From: Acidobacteria bacterium 28-9
GTDB taxonomy: Bacteria; Acidobacteriota; Blastocatellia; Pyrinomonadales; Pyrinomonadaceae
NCBI GenBank assembly: GCA_002050355.1
Contig: MWYY01000032.1
Location: 1-47,695 of the forward strand
DNA: 47,695 bases
Direction: 5' to 3'
In this document: one piece after another, positions 1-8,248 of the stretch
Position numbering within the stretch: the stretch's first letter is position 1
How the letters are laid out: every line of letters starts with the position of its first letter
Position numbers and translations under genes: made by a program
The notes under the pieces: model-generated
Database searches by the model: none
What the model saw: only the letters and a program-made list of their open reading frames with translations
What the model was told of the DNA's origin: nothing

Positions 1-1
1 G

Positions 2-403
2 TTTCAGGAAGCGAAAGCGACGGTAGATTTATCGAAATCACAAATCATTGTGGCTATTGGGCGCGGCATCAAATCGCAGGAGAACATTGCCAAAGCTCAG
101 GAACTTGCCGACATTCTCGGTGCAGACCTTGCCGCATCGCGCCCGATTTGCGACGCCGAATGGCTGCCGATTGACCGTCAAATCGGCTCATCAGGTCAAA
201 CTGTCGCGCCGAAAGTTTATATTGCACTCGGCATTTCCGGCGCGATTCAACACATCGTCGGGATGAAAAACGCGGGTACGATTGTAGCGATAAACAAAGA
301 CGCAGAAGCACCGATTTTCGACATTGCCGATTACGGAATTGTCGGCGATATTTTCGATGCAATGCCGGTTCTTGTCGAAGAAATTAAGAAAGCAAAAGGA
401 TAA
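2..403 (+). CDS. etfA: Electron transfer flavoprotein alpha subunit, C-terminal part (5' end outside window)
   Basis: EtfA is the FAD-carrying half of the soluble ETF heterodimer, which collects electrons from acyl-CoA and other dehydrogenases and passes them to ETF-quinone oxidoreductase. Only the C-terminal ~133 residues are present; the frame is open from base 2. The visible part is the FAD-binding domain, with the family pattern QIGSSGQTVAPKVYIALGIS, then GAIQH, then an AINKD stretch followed by APIF and a closing GDIFDAMPVL segment. These match EtfA residue for residue in the most conserved region. The gene ends just before a strong hairpin terminator, so it is probably last in its operon (etfB would be expected upstream, outside the window). 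Identification is confident; the true start cannot be seen. Confidence 0.95.
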   Translation, partial: FQEAKATVDLSKSQIIVAIGRGIKSQENIAKAQELADILGADLAASRPICDAEWLPIDRQIGSSGQTVAPKVYIALGISGAIQHIVGMKNAGTIVAINKDAEAPIFDIADYGIVGDIFDAMPVLVEEIKKAKG

Positions 404-417
404 GTCCTTTTTAATCG

Positions 418-463
418 AATTAAAAGAAGCGTCGGGATTGTCGTTCCGTCGCTTCTTTTAATT
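418..463 (+). terminator. Hairpin terminator after etfA
   Basis: Perfect 14-bp inverted repeat, arms 418-431 and 450-463 with an 18-nt loop. The core arm is TAAAAGAAGCG and the 3' arm is T-rich. It lies 15 bp after the etfA stop codon. Confidence 0.8.
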
Positions 464-475
464 TAAATATTTTTC

Positions 476-504
476 TTGACTTGCTCTGCCAAAGAGCGTA
501 GATT
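476..504 (+). promoter_or_regulatory. Sigma-70-type promoter with a palindrome in the spacer
   Basis: TTGACT (476-481), a 17-bp spacer and TAGATT (499-504) form a good housekeeping promoter about 155 bp ahead of the next start codon. The spacer holds a short inverted repeat GCTCT-gccaa-AGAGC (483-497), placed where a bound repressor would block RNA polymerase. The operator role is inference. Confidence 0.5.
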
Positions 505-658
505 GAGGCAAATTTTATTTAATAATTTATAAACCAGCGTCGGACACATAAATCTGTTTTATCCGCGACATTTTTTATCAGGTTCTTCGACAAATTTTAT
601 AAAAATTCATCCGGCTTTATCGTCCAAAAAACTAATTTTTAGTAATAGGAGAAATAAA

Positions 659-1102
659 ATGAAAAATCTATTTATTGTGTGTGCGTTTATGATGTTGTTC
701 GGTTCGCTCGCCTACGGTCAGAAGAAAATGACCGTCGAGCAAACCTTGATGAATATTGAGCAGGAATTTGCGGATGCCGTCGTTAAAAACGATATGTCCG
801 TCTTCGAAAAATACGTTGCCGACAACGGTACTTTCACCGACCCGGGCGGTACGGTAATGAACAAAGCGCAAACTATCGCTATGTTCAAGTCGGGCGAGTT
901 GAAGATTGAATCTTCAAAAATTGACGATATGAAAGTGAAGGTTTTTGGCAAGACGGTAATCGTAAGTTATCGCACAACGGACAAAGGCACATTTAAGGGT
1001 AGAGACATCAGCGGTCAAGTTCGTTGGACGGAAACATTTATTAAAATGGACGGTAAATGGATGATGGTCGCCTCGCAAGGCACACCGGTTATGCAGCAAT
1101 AA
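659..1102 (+). CDS. Exported NTF2-like (DUF4440/SnoaL-type) protein
   Basis: 147 residues. Residues 1-20 form a signal peptide (MKNLF, hydrophobic core, then AYGQ as a plausible signal peptidase I site). The remainder has the DUF4440 layout of the NTF2-like cone fold: an N-terminal helix (VEQTLMNIEQEFADAVVKND), the YVADNGTFTDPGG segment, a T-I-A-M-F helix, and beta strands ending in the RWTETFIKMDGKWMMVASQG signature. Such proteins are small ligand-binding or enzyme-like folds; no specific reaction can be read here. An AGGAG ribosome site lies about 10 bp upstream of the ATG. It has its own promoter (476-504) and terminator (1131-1175), so it looks monocistronic. Fold assignment is confident, function is not. 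Confidence 0.85.
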   Translation: MKNLFIVCAFMMLFGSLAYGQKKMTVEQTLMNIEQEFADAVVKNDMSVFEKYVADNGTFTDPGGTVMNKAQTIAMFKSGELKIESSKIDDMKVKVFGKTVIVSYRTTDKGTFKGRDISGQVRWTETFIKMDGKWMMVASQGTPVMQQ

Positions 1103-1130
1103 TTTGACGACAATTGTTGTTACAATTTTA

Positions 1131-1175
1131 GTTTGCCGGGCAGCAGCCTTAAAGTTGCTGCCCGGCAAACTTTTG
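1131..1175 (+). terminator. Rho-independent terminator
   Basis: Perfect 15-bp stem, arms 1131-1145 (GTTTGCCGGGCAGCA) and 1156-1170, followed by TTTT. It lies 28 bp after the DUF4440-type gene. Confidence 0.9.
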
Positions 1176-1281
1176 TCCCAAACAATTTGCTTGACCTCAC
1201 CGGTAAAACAATTAAAATTAAGCCTGATTATTTTCAAGTTTTATCTAATAATTTACATCTTCATTTTTGAAAGGATTCACA

Positions 1282-1847
1282 ATGAACAAACTCTGCTTTG
1301 GCGTTAATATCGACATCTTGCGCAAATTGGTCCGCGATGAACCGGCTGACCTTTGCTATGTCGACCCGCCGTTTAATTCCAAGCGCAACTACAAACAGAT
1401 TTACAACATTAGGCTTGTTACATACAAAATAAAAATGTGGTATTAAATTTTTTGACGAAAGACGCGCTGCTTTTCAGGGACAAAGGCATTGACGGCGTTG
1501 CCTACACGCGCAAATCTACGTCGGAAGTTTTGCCCGTGATGATTTCCGTCAAATCGGGCAACGTCAATTCGGCTGTCATCAGAGATTTACGCGGCGTCAT
1601 TGAACGCGAAAACGCGGCTTGTGGAATTTTAATCACGCGCAATGAAGCGACCGCGCCGATGCGACAGGAAGCGAAAGCCGCAGGAGTTTTCAAACCGGAA
1701 AACTTCGCGGCATTCGATAAATTGCAGATTGTCACGGTTCAGGAAATCTTAGATGGCGCGAAGATGAATCTGCCGTTGATGGAAGAAGTAACGAAAAGAG
1801 CGCAGCGGGCAAAAACAGATAAGCAGGCAGGTTTGTTTGTGGAATAA
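1282..1847 (+). pseudogene. Internally deleted DNA methyltransferase with Mrr-like C-terminal domain
   Basis: The ATG at 1282 starts a reading frame typical of the N-terminus of adenine-specific DNA methyltransferases of the N6/N4 Mtase family: a G-x-N-I-D-I-L-R segment, then LCYVDPPFNSKRNY with catalytic motif IV DPPF at residues 28-31. Homology stops at about codon 42; the frame ends at 1446. A second frame, open from about 1437 to 1847, carries the C-terminal module of the same family: DKGIDGVAY, then a V-K-S-G strand and a DLRGVIERE helix, which together resemble a PD-(D/E)xK/Mrr-type fold. The whole middle (SAM-binding motif and target recognition, several hundred residues in intact homologues) is missing. 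About 25 A/T-rich bases at the junction match neither part. I read it as a decayed orphan or restriction-modification methyltransferase. The C-terminal piece could be annotated as a small separate gene, but it has no good start. Confidence 0.75.
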
Positions 1848-1967
1848 ACGCCAATGGATATTTAGATAAAAATCAGTTTGTCGGATGAAAAATTTCACCT
1901 GACACAATGCGGAGAGTTTTTATTATTGAAATAATAAAGCTTAGCAGCGCAAGGTAAATAATTTAAT

Positions 1968-2021
1968 CAGACAATAATAACATGAAGTAGTGTAAATTCT
2001 GCTTTATGTTTTTATTGTCTG
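1968..2021. terminator. Long imperfect palindrome between convergent units
   Basis: Arms CAGACAATAATAACAT (1968-1983) and ATGTTTTTATTGTCTG (2006-2021) pair with one mismatch, and the inner AAGTAG/CTGCTT extends the stem. It lies just after the stop of the minus-strand aminotransferase and downstream of the methyltransferase remnant, so a bidirectional terminator is the simplest reading. There is no clean U-run. Confidence 0.45.
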
Positions 2022-2035
2022 AAATGATTCGTTTG

Positions 2036-3385
2036 TTAAATAGATGCTTCAATCGCTTCATCGAAAATCGCAAGCGCGACATCAACATTTCCCTGGGTTA
2101 AAATCAGAGGCGGCGACCAGCGAATCGTGTTTGCGCCGCAGCCTAAGATAATCAAACCGCGGTTGAAACACGCCATTTCGATTTTATCTCTGAGTTCAGG
2201 CGCGGGTTTCATTGTTTCCTTTGATTCGACAAATTCCACGCCGATCATTAAACCTAAACCGCGCACATCGCCAATGCAGTCGTATTTCCGCATGAATTCG
2301 CGCAAGCCGTTTTGCAGATAATCGCCGACGACACGCGCGTTTTCCGTCAAACCGTTTTCGAGCAGTTCAATCGTTTTCAAAGCCGACGCGATGCACACGG
2401 GATTTCCGCCAAAGGTAGAAGCGTGTGCGCCTTTGTGCCAGTCCATAATGTCTGCGCGGGCGACGCAGACGCCAATCGGCAAGCCCGAACCGATGCCTTT
2501 GGCGAGGCACATAATATCGGGTTCGATGCCGTAGTATTCGGTGGCAAACATTTTGCCCGTGCGTCCCATTCCCGACTGCACTTCGTCAACGATGAGCATA
2601 ATGCCGTGTTCGTCGCAGATGCGGCGCAATTCCTTCAGAAAATTCGGCGGCGCGGGAATGTAACCGCCTTCGCCTTGGACAACTTCAACGACGATTCCGG
2701 CGACTTCTTCCGGCGGCGTCGTGGTTTGAAAAAGACGATTTTCTATCCAATCAATCGTTGCTTTCGATGCGCTTTCAGCGTCGGTTACGTCCTTGAACGG
2801 CGAGCGAATGTGATTCGGATACGGAACGTGAACGACATCTAATGCCTGCCGCGCAAATCCCGAACGCTGCGCTTTTTTCGATGACGTCAGACTTAACGCG
2901 CCCATCGTTCTGCCGTGAAACGAGCCGAAGAACGAAATAAACTTTTGTCTTTTTGTGTGATACATCGCCAGTTTCAAAGCGGTTTCGACGGCTTCTGCGC
3001 CGGAATTGGCAAAATGCGTCTTGGTGGGCGATTTTATCGGAACGATTTCATCGAGTTTCTTTCCGAGCGCGGGCATATGCCGGTAATAATAATCCGTGCC
3101 GCACATATGGATTAAAGTTTCGGTTTGTTTGGTAATAGCTTCGACGATTTCCGGGTGGCAATGTCCTGTCGAACAAACCGCAACGCCTGCATTGCAGTCT
3201 AAAAAGACGTTTCCGTCAACATCTTCAATCCAAACGCCGTAACCTTTTTCAGCGACTAATTTGTAATCAGGTCGCGGGTAAGACGGCGTAACAAATTGCG
3301 CGTCGGCGGCAATGATTTCTCTGGCTTTGGCGCCGGGAAGTTCGGTTTTGATAACAGGTTTTTGTAATTCGGTTGTCGGTGTCAT
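2036..3385 (-). CDS. Class III PLP-dependent aminotransferase (4-aminobutyrate/acetylornithine aminotransferase family)
   Basis: 449 residues, the usual length of the family. Fold-type I features are all present: NSGAEA (127-132) and GSFHGRT (154-160) for phosphate binding and substrate stacking, VVEVVQGEGG (232-241), IVDEVQSGMGRTG (265-277) with D267 holding the PLP pyridine nitrogen, and LAKGIGSG with K296 as the Schiff-base lysine. It moves an amino group from an omega- or alpha-amino acid (for example GABA, ornithine or lysine) to a keto acid in the cytoplasm. The overall pattern, with its N-terminal extension and TDYYYRHMP loop, is closest to the broad 4-aminobutyrate/acetyl-ornithine aminotransferase group, so I give no symbol. 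It is monocistronic, transcribed away from the neighbouring YyaL gene. Family certain, substrate uncertain. Confidence 0.9.
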   Translation of the reverse strand: MTPTTELQKPVIKTELPGAKAREIIAADAQFVTPSYPRPDYKLVAEKGYGVWIEDVDGNVFLDCNAGVAVCSTGHCHPEIVEAITKQTETLIHMCGTDYYYRHMPALGKKLDEIVPIKSPTKTHFANSGAEAVETALKLAMYHTKRQKFISFFGSFHGRTMGALSLTSSKKAQRSGFARQALDVVHVPYPNHIRSPFKDVTDAESASKATIDWIENRLFQTTTPPEEVAGIVVEVVQGEGGYIPAPPNFLKELRRICDEHGIMLIVDEVQSGMGRTGKMFATEYYGIEPDIMCLAKGIGSGLPIGVCVARADIMDWHKGAHASTFGGNPVCIASALKTIELLENGLTENARVVGDYLQNGLREFMRKYDCIGDVRGLGLMIGVEFVESKETMKPAPELRDKIEMACFNRGLIILGCGANTIRWSPPLILTQGNVDVALAIFDEAIEASI

Positions 3386-3527
3386 AAATTTTTCCTCTCT
3401 AAAAGTTAAATGTTTATTGGTTTTGAAACAAAATGGCGAGAGAGCAAAAATTTAGTCGCCCGCAAAAAGATTTGCGCGGGAAATGCAGGGACGAAGTTTA
3501 GCAATTGAACGCGATGTCATAAAATTG

Positions 3528-3573
3528 TTGGAAATTGCACGAGTAATATATCAAAATGTGCAATAACTTCCAA
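3528..3573. promoter_or_regulatory. Imperfect inverted repeat in divergent intergenic region
   Basis: TTGGAAATTGCAC (3528-3540) faces GTGCAATAACTTCCAA (3558-3573), which pairs apart from a 3-nt bulge. It lies between the divergent aminotransferase and YyaL genes and could be an operator. No promoter hexamers are convincing around it. Confidence 0.25.
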
Positions 3574-3613
3574 GTTTTTGCGAAAACGCCAAATGACAAA
3601 TTAAACTAAAAAT

Positions 3614-5671
3614 ATGAACAAACCGAGATTAACCAATCGCCTGATAAACGAAACGAGTCCGTATCTGCTGCAGCACGCTTACAATCCGGTTGATTGGTTT
3701 GCGTGGAACGACGAAGCGTTTGAAAAAGCACGACGCGAAGATAAGCCGATTTTAATCAGCATCGGTTATTCGGCGTGTCATTGGTGTCACGTGATGGAAC
3801 ACGAATCGTTTGAAGACGCGGAGACGGCGCGGATTATGAATGAAAACTTTGTCAGCATAAAAGTTGATTTGGAAGAGCGTCCGGACGTTGACCAGATTTA
3901 TATGACGTTCGTGCAGATGACGAGCGGACACGGCGGTTATCCTTTGAATGTTTTCCTTACGCCCGACAAAAAACCTTTTTTCGGCGGAACGTATTTTCCG
4001 CCCGTCAGCCGCTACAATATGCCGAGCTTTCAGCGCATTTTAACCAGCGTTGCGGAAGCATATCGTGAACGAAAAGACGAAGTTCTGCATTCGGCTAATG
4101 AAATTTTGGGCGAGATTCGGCGGCACGTATCGGAGAATACGACGGCGGCGAGCGAGAATTTAACGCTCGAACAACTTGATTATTCGTATAAAAGTTTCGT
4201 CAAAACTTTCGACGCGGTCAACGGCGGTTTCGGTGGAGCACCGAAGTTTCCGCCGCCGATGTCTCTGGAGTTTTTATTACGATATTATAAGCGTGCAAAT
4301 GAGAAAAACGCGCTCGATATGGTTGAAAAAACCTGTCGAAAAATGGCGAACGGCGGAATTTACGACCAACTCGGCGGCGGTTTTCATCGCTATACGGTTG
4401 ATGCGATTTGGCTCGTGCCGCATTTCGAGAAAATGCTTTACGACAACGCGCAGCTTGCACGAATTTATCTGCACGTTTTCCAAGTTACGAAAGATAAATT
4501 CTACAAGCGCGTCGCGGTCGAGACGTTCGAATATATAAAAATGGAAATGCTCGACGAAAGCGGCGGGTTTTACACCGCTCAAGATGCTGACAGCGAAGGA
4601 GTTGAAGGGAAATTTTTCGTTTGGACGCCGGAGGAAATCGATGCTATTTTAGGCGAGAGCGACGCGCAAATTTTTAATTTTTATTTCGACGTATCTAAAC
4701 ACGGTAATTTTGAAGAAAAGAATATTTTGAATGTCAAAAACTCTTTGCCTGAAGCCGCCGAAGTTTTGAAAATCTCTGAAAATGAATTGTACGAAATTTT
4801 AGAACGCGGCAGAAAAAAACTTTTTACCGAGCGCAAAAAACGTATAAAACCTTTCCGGGACGAAAAAGTTTTGACCGCTTGGAACGGCTTGATGCTGGCG
4901 GCATTTTCCGAAGCGTCAGCAATTTTAGATAAAAAAGAGTATCTCGAAATTGCAAAAAGGAACGCTGATTTTATTTTAGAAAACCTTACTAAAGACGGCT
5001 ATCTTTTGCGAACATTCAAGGACGGACAAGCGAAATTAAATGCTTATCTGGAAGATTACGCTAATTTTATGGACGGTTTGGTCGAGCTTTTTCAAGTTTC
5101 CGGCGAAATCAAATACTTAAAAGAAGCAAAACGTCTCGCGGATTTGATGATTACGGAATTTTGGGACGCTGATGGCGGCGGTTTTTTCTTTACGGGAAAC
5201 AATCACGAAGAACTGCTCGTCCGCTCGAAAGATTACTACGACAACGCGACGCCTTCGGGAAATTCGGCGGCGGCTGATGTTTTACTGAAATTATCGCATC
5301 TCGTCGCGGAAGAAAAATACGAAAGATTTGCGACTACCGTTTTGCAACAAATTGCGCCGCAGATTCGCCGTTACCCGCAAGCGTTCGGGCGCGCTCTTTC
5401 GACTTTAGAATTTTATCTCGACACGATAAAAGAAATCGTAATTCTGGGCGAAAAAGGAAACGAACTCGAAAGAGAAATTTGGCGCGAGTTTTTGCCGAAC
5501 AAAGTCGTCGTGTTAGCCGGTAAAACAAACGAAGCAGCTGATTTTATTCCGCTTTTTGAAGATAGAAATATGATTGACGGAAAACCGACCGCTTATATTT
5601 GCGAAAATTTTACCTGCCAAAAACCGGTTGTAACGGCGGAAGACTTGAAACAACAGCTTTTTAACGAATAA
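3614..5671 (+). CDS. YyaL/DUF255 family protein: thioredoxin-like domain plus six-hairpin glycosidase-like domain
   Basis: 685 residues. The N-terminus is the DUF255 thioredoxin-fold domain that defines the SSP411/YyaL (SPATA20) family: [19 protein letters not shown], then the CxxC motif ACHWCHVM with C55 and C58, then [10 protein letters not shown] and [12 protein letters not shown] with GGTYFPP. The rest is an alpha/alpha toroid related to six-hairpin glycosidases, with [45 protein letters not shown] and [10 protein letters not shown]. There is no signal peptide, so it is cytoplasmic. The activity of the family is not settled; the CHWC pair suggests a redox or metal role and the toroid a carbohydrate link. 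Length and motifs are complete. It is monocistronic and ends in a bidirectional terminator. Confidence 0.93.
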   Translation: MNKPRLTNRLINETSPYLLQHAYNPVDWFAWNDEAFEKARREDKPILISIGYSACHWCHVMEHESFEDAETARIMNENFVSIKVDLEERPDVDQIYMTFVQMTSGHGGYPLNVFLTPDKKPFFGGTYFPPVSRYNMPSFQRILTSVAEAYRERKDEVLHSANEILGEIRRHVSENTTAASENLTLEQLDYSYKSFVKTFDAVNGGFGGAPKFPPPMSLEFLLRYYKRANEKNALDMVEKTCRKMANGGIYDQLGGGFHRYTVDAIWLVPHFEKMLYDNAQLARIYLHVFQVTKDKFYKRVAVETFEYIKMEMLDESGGFYTAQDADSEGVEGKFFVWTPEEIDAILGESDAQIFNFYFDVSKHGNFEEKNILNVKNSLPEAAEVLKISENELYEILERGRKKLFTERKKRIKPFRDEKVLTAWNGLMLAAFSEASAILDKKEYLEIAKRNADFILENLTKDGYLLRTFKDGQAKLNAYLEDYANFMDGLVELFQVSGEIKYLKEAKRLADLMITEFWDADGGGFFFTGNNHEELLVRSKDYYDNATPSGNSAAADVLLKLSHLVAEEKYERFATTVLQQIAPQIRRYPQAFGRALSTLEFYLDTIKEIVILGEKGNELEREIWREFLPNKVVVLAGKTNEAADFIPLFEDRNMIDGKPTAYICENFTCQKPVVTAEDLKQQLFNE

Positions 5672-5683
5672 ATATCAAAAAAG

Positions 5684-5717
5684 AAAAGCGCGTTGACAAA
5701 AAATCAACGCGCTTTTT
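5684..5717. terminator. Bidirectional terminator
   Basis: Perfect 13-bp stem AAAAGCGCGTTGA (5684-5696) with TCAACGCGCTTTT (5704-5716) around a 7-nt loop, A-rich before and T-rich after. It serves both the YyaL gene and the convergent repeat-protein gene. Confidence 0.88.
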
Positions 5718-5742
5718 CTGCTTTAAAAGCAAAAAAGTCAAA

Positions 5743-6177
5743 CTACGGTCTGTTTGACATTGAACCATTACGCATTCCGCCATTCGACATGCCGGCACCG
5801 CCGTTCGACATCGAACCGTTGCGCATACCGCTGTTTGACATTCCGCTATTGGACATTCCGCTGTTCGACATACCGGAATTCGACATTCCGCTGCCGCCGT
5901 TGGACATACCCGAGTTTGACATTCCTGAACCCGACATTCCGCTGTTCGACATTCCTGAATTCGACATTCCGGAATTCGACATACCCGAACCAGACATGCC
6001 GCTGTTGAACATGCCGCTGTTGGACATACCGCTGTTAGACATCATACCATTTGACATGTTGCCGTTCATCATATTGCCATTCATTTTGTTGGCATTAGTA
6101 TTGACGTTTGCCTCTGTGCAAGCCATACCTAATGCGCCCATAATTAAAACTGCTGAAAGAGCTAAAGTCTTTTTCAT
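5743..6177 (-). CDS. Exported low-complexity protein of Met-Ser-Asn-Ser-Gly pentapeptide repeats
   Basis: 144 residues. Residues 1-19 form a signal peptide ending LGMAC, which resembles a lipobox (C20), although glycine and methionine sit at -3 and -2 instead of the usual Leu and Ala/Ser, so lipidation is uncertain. After an Asn/Thr-rich linker the rest is about fifteen tandem five-residue units close to S-N-S-G-M, with SGSGM, FNSGM and NGGAGM variants. Methionine falls every fifth residue; there is no cysteine after residue 20. Met-rich repeats sometimes bind Cu(I), but nothing else here points to copper, so no function is assigned. A strong stem-loop lies after the stop. The reverse frame is also open because the 15-bp repeat lacks stops in it; the signal peptide and Met spacing make the minus strand the real one. 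Confidence 0.75.
   Translation of the reverse strand: MKKTLALSAVLIMGALGMACTEANVNTNANKMNGNMMNGNMSNGMMSNSGMSNSGMFNSGMSGSGMSNSGMSNSGMSNSGMSGSGMSNSGMSNGGSGMSNSGMSNSGMSNSGMSNSGMRNGSMSNGGAGMSNGGMRNGSMSNRP
5803..6042 (-). repeat. Tandem 15-bp coding repeat
   Basis: About sixteen degenerate 15-bp units (plus-strand form close to TTCGACATTCCGCTG) in register with the SNSGM pentapeptide. Neighbouring units differ mainly at third codon positions, as expected for a selected protein repeat and unlike CRISPR, since there are no unique spacers. Confidence 0.85.
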
Positions 6178-6502
6178 TGTAATTCTATACTCCTGTCTTC
6201 TTCAAAGATTAAATTTATATCCGTCAACTGCATTTTTTACGCAGTCATGTCCCAACTATAATTTTGGAACATTGGACAATATAGAATTCTCGCAGGTTTT
6301 AGTCAACTTAAAAATCGTAAATAACACGGTTTTTGCAAAAAAAGACTAAAGTATTTTTTTGAGTTTTGCTGTCGATTTTATTAAATGTTGACAGCTTTGC
6401 TTTATAAAAAAATTTTCACTTAATAATGATTACCCCCGAATGCTGCTTTCTGGCGCAAAGTATAATTCGTTTTAACCAAATTTGTTTGTCCAAACATTAA
6501 AA
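6178..6502. other. 325-bp A/T-rich intergenic region, no gene seen
   Basis: It lies between pxpB (ending at 6503, minus strand) and the start of the repeat protein (6177, minus strand). It must hold the promoter of the repeat protein and the 3' end of the pxpB transcript. A weak inverted repeat GCTGTC...GACAGC (6368-6395) is visible. I found no convincing promoter, terminator or small gene. Confidence 0.5.
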
Positions 6503-7192
6503 TTAAAAATCCGCCGCATAAAATTGCACATTGTCGCCGGCTTGTAAAAATGTCGGCGATTTTGACTTTGGTGTGAAAAGTTTGACGTTTGTTTTTCCGA
6601 CAATTTGCCAGCCGCCGGGCGAAGCGAGCGAATAAATTCCGGTCTGGCGTCCGGCAATTCCAACGCTTCCTGCCGGAACTAGCGTGCGCGGAGTTTGTTT
6701 TCTCGGTATGGCAATTCTTCGGTCAACCTCGCCCATGTAGGCAAAACCGGGAAGAAAGCCGAGCATATAAACGCGATAAGTTCGCTCTGTAAAAATATCA
6801 ATTACATCTTTGGTTGATAGATTGTTTTCGGCAGCAACCAGTTCCAAATCAAGCGCAAAATCTTTGATAAAACTAACCGGAATCTTTATCAAACGAGATT
6901 TATCTTCCGAAATTTCAGCCAAATTGTGTAAAGTGTTTTCAGCAAAATTTTTAACCGCTTCAAACGCTGTGGCAAATTCAGGAAAATTTCTTTTGACGCG
7001 GAAACAATCGTAGAAAATCGAAAGCGAAGCATAAGCCGCAACTGTTTCGACGAAACCCGGAAAGCGATTTTCCTCGAAATGGCGCGAGAGATTTAAAACT
7101 CTTTTGTTCAATTCGAGCGAAATTTCGTTGCCGAAACTTATCGTCAGAGCGTTTTCGCCGAGCGAGAAAATTTTTACCCGTTCGTTTGTCAT
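6503..7192 (-). CDS. pxpB: 5-oxoprolinase subunit B (KipI/PxpB family)
   Basis: 229 residues, standard length for the KipI/YbgJ family. With PxpA and PxpC, PxpB forms the ATP-dependent bacterial 5-oxoprolinase that opens pyroglutamate to glutamate; in Bacillus the homologue KipI instead inhibits a sporulation kinase. The diagnostic carboxyltransferase-type segments are present: GFLPGFAYMG near residue 150, then PRKQTPRTLVPAGSVGIAG and RQTGIYSLASPGGWQIVG with a final GDNVQF. The start codon overlaps the stop of the ABC ATPase upstream by 4 bp, so translation is coupled. Oddly, no pxpC or pxpA lies next to it; the run ends here. Either partners are encoded elsewhere or this copy has another role. 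Confidence 0.9.
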   Translation of the reverse strand: MTNERVKIFSLGENALTISFGNEISLELNKRVLNLSRHFEENRFPGFVETVAAYASLSIFYDCFRVKRNFPEFATAFEAVKNFAENTLHNLAEISEDKSRLIKIPVSFIKDFALDLELVAAENNLSTKDVIDIFTERTYRVYMLGFLPGFAYMGEVDRRIAIPRKQTPRTLVPAGSVGIAGRQTGIYSLASPGGWQIVGKTNVKLFTPKSKSPTFLQAGDNVQFYAADF

Positions 7193-8160
7193 TCGTAGCT
7201 TTCCAAAACGTCGAGAAGCGTGGCTCGCTCGGTTTCTACATCCAGGATTTTGGCACAGTTTTGCGTGAGATGCGCAATAGTTTCTCCCAACGATTCGTCT
7301 TTTGCTTCGCGGCTGAATTCGAGTATTAAAAAATCGTTTTTATTGGTAATGGAAAAGTCCGTCAAGCAGTCGGCAGCGAGTCTTAGCAAATCTGATTCCT
7401 GTAAATCGCCCAGAAAAATTTTTACTTTTTGCGTCTGTTTATGAGCGCGGCGAAGATTTTCGGGCGTGCCGACGGCGCGAATTTCGCCGTTTGAGATAAT
7501 TGCCACGCGGCTGCAAAGCTCTTCGACTTCGGCGAGATTGTGCGAAGTCAGCAGAACGGAAACCCCTTTTAGAGACAAAATTAACTCGCGCATCTGGTCG
7601 GCGGCAAGCGGGTCGAGCGAGCGCGTCGGCTCGTCGAGCAGCAAAACCGGCGGCGCGGGAAGCAATGCGCGTGCGACGGCGAGACGTTGTTTATTTCCTG
7701 TGGAAAGTTCCGCAAACCGGCGTTTTGCCAAATCAGACAAGTTTAATTCCGCAAAAATCCCATTGATTCGCACACGCGCAAATTTGTCTGTCATCCCGTA
7801 AAGACGTGCGAAAAATAACATATTTTGCTCGCACGACAGACGCCAGTAAAACGAGCGTTCCTCGGCGGTCGCAAAACCGATTAAAGACCGAACTTTTACT
7901 TCGCCTTCAACCGAATCCACACCTTTGACCGAAACTTGTCCGCTCGTCGGCTGAACCAAAGTGGCGATTATTTTCGTCAAAGTCGTTTTACCGGCGCCGT
8001 TTTTGCCGATAAGACCAAAGATTTCGCCGTCGGCAATCTCGAAAGAAACATTCTTTAACGCATCAATCGTAGGTTTTGCTTGTAAATGAAATAATTTTTT
8101 TAAACGCGGAAACGACGGTGGGTAAGATTTGGAAAGATTTTCTATTGAAATTGCGGACAT
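7189..8160 (-). CDS. ABC transporter ATP-binding protein (ABC-2/DrrA-like)
   Basis: 323 residues. Complete nucleotide-binding domain: Walker A GKNGAGKTT (52-60, K58), signature LSTGNKQ (152-158), Walker B VLLLDEP (172-178, E177) and H-loop H207. The Q-loop position reads ATAEERSFYWRLS, without the usual Gln; to my knowledge this form recurs in one group of DrrA-like exporters. An approximately 80-residue C-terminal extension follows the NBD, as in ABC-2 ATPases. It would energise an ABC-2 type exporter, but no ABC-2 permease is present in the window. The two permeases just upstream belong to the peptide/nickel importer family, which normally pairs with OppD/F-like ATPases. The partner is therefore unclear. 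Translationally coupled to pxpB. Confidence 0.9.
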   Translation of the reverse strand: MSAISIENLSKSYPPSFPRLKKLFHLQAKPTIDALKNVSFEIADGEIFGLIGKNGAGKTTLTKIIATLVQPTSGQVSVKGVDSVEGEVKVRSLIGFATAEERSFYWRLSCEQNMLFFARLYGMTDKFARVRINGIFAELNLSDLAKRRFAELSTGNKQRLAVARALLPAPPVLLLDEPTRSLDPLAADQMRELILSLKGVSVLLTSHNLAEVEELCSRVAIISNGEIRAVGTPENLRRAHKQTQKVKIFLGDLQESDLLRLAADCLTDFSITNKNDFLILEFSREAKDESLGETIAHLTQNCAKILDVETERATLLDVLESYE

Positions 8161-8248
8161 ATCTATAAGCGATTAGGTGGAAGGCATTAGGTGTTAGAAA
8201 TTAAGGAATAAAAATTCAAAGTAATGCCTAACACCTGACACCTGATAC
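8161..8248. repeat. Short hairpin-forming repeat of CTRAYACCT-like units
   Basis: The gap between the permease and ATPase genes holds AGGCATTAGGTGTTAG on one side and TAATGCCTAACACCT, GACACCT and GATACCT on the other. The two halves are reverse-complementary in parts, so the transcript can fold. A relic of the same kind of text (ACCTAATACCTGG) lies just ahead of tig, around 20647. This looks like a dispersed small repeat and not a gene. Confidence 0.5.

Noticed and set aside
1437..1847. Independent small nuclease gene
   Set aside because: The stretch aligns with the C-terminal module of the methyltransferase family, starts in filler sequence without a ribosome site, and sits behind the matching N-terminus, so a deletion remnant is simpler.
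5743..6177. CRISPR-like array of short repeats
   Set aside because: Units are 15 bp, adjacent and degenerate, with no unique spacers; they code for a pentapeptide repeat and no cas genes are present.
5693..6349. 218-codon plus-strand frame of FDIP-like repeats
   Set aside because: It is the reverse reading of the SNSGM repeat gene; it has no signal peptide or ribosome site, and it runs through the promoter region of the minus-strand gene.
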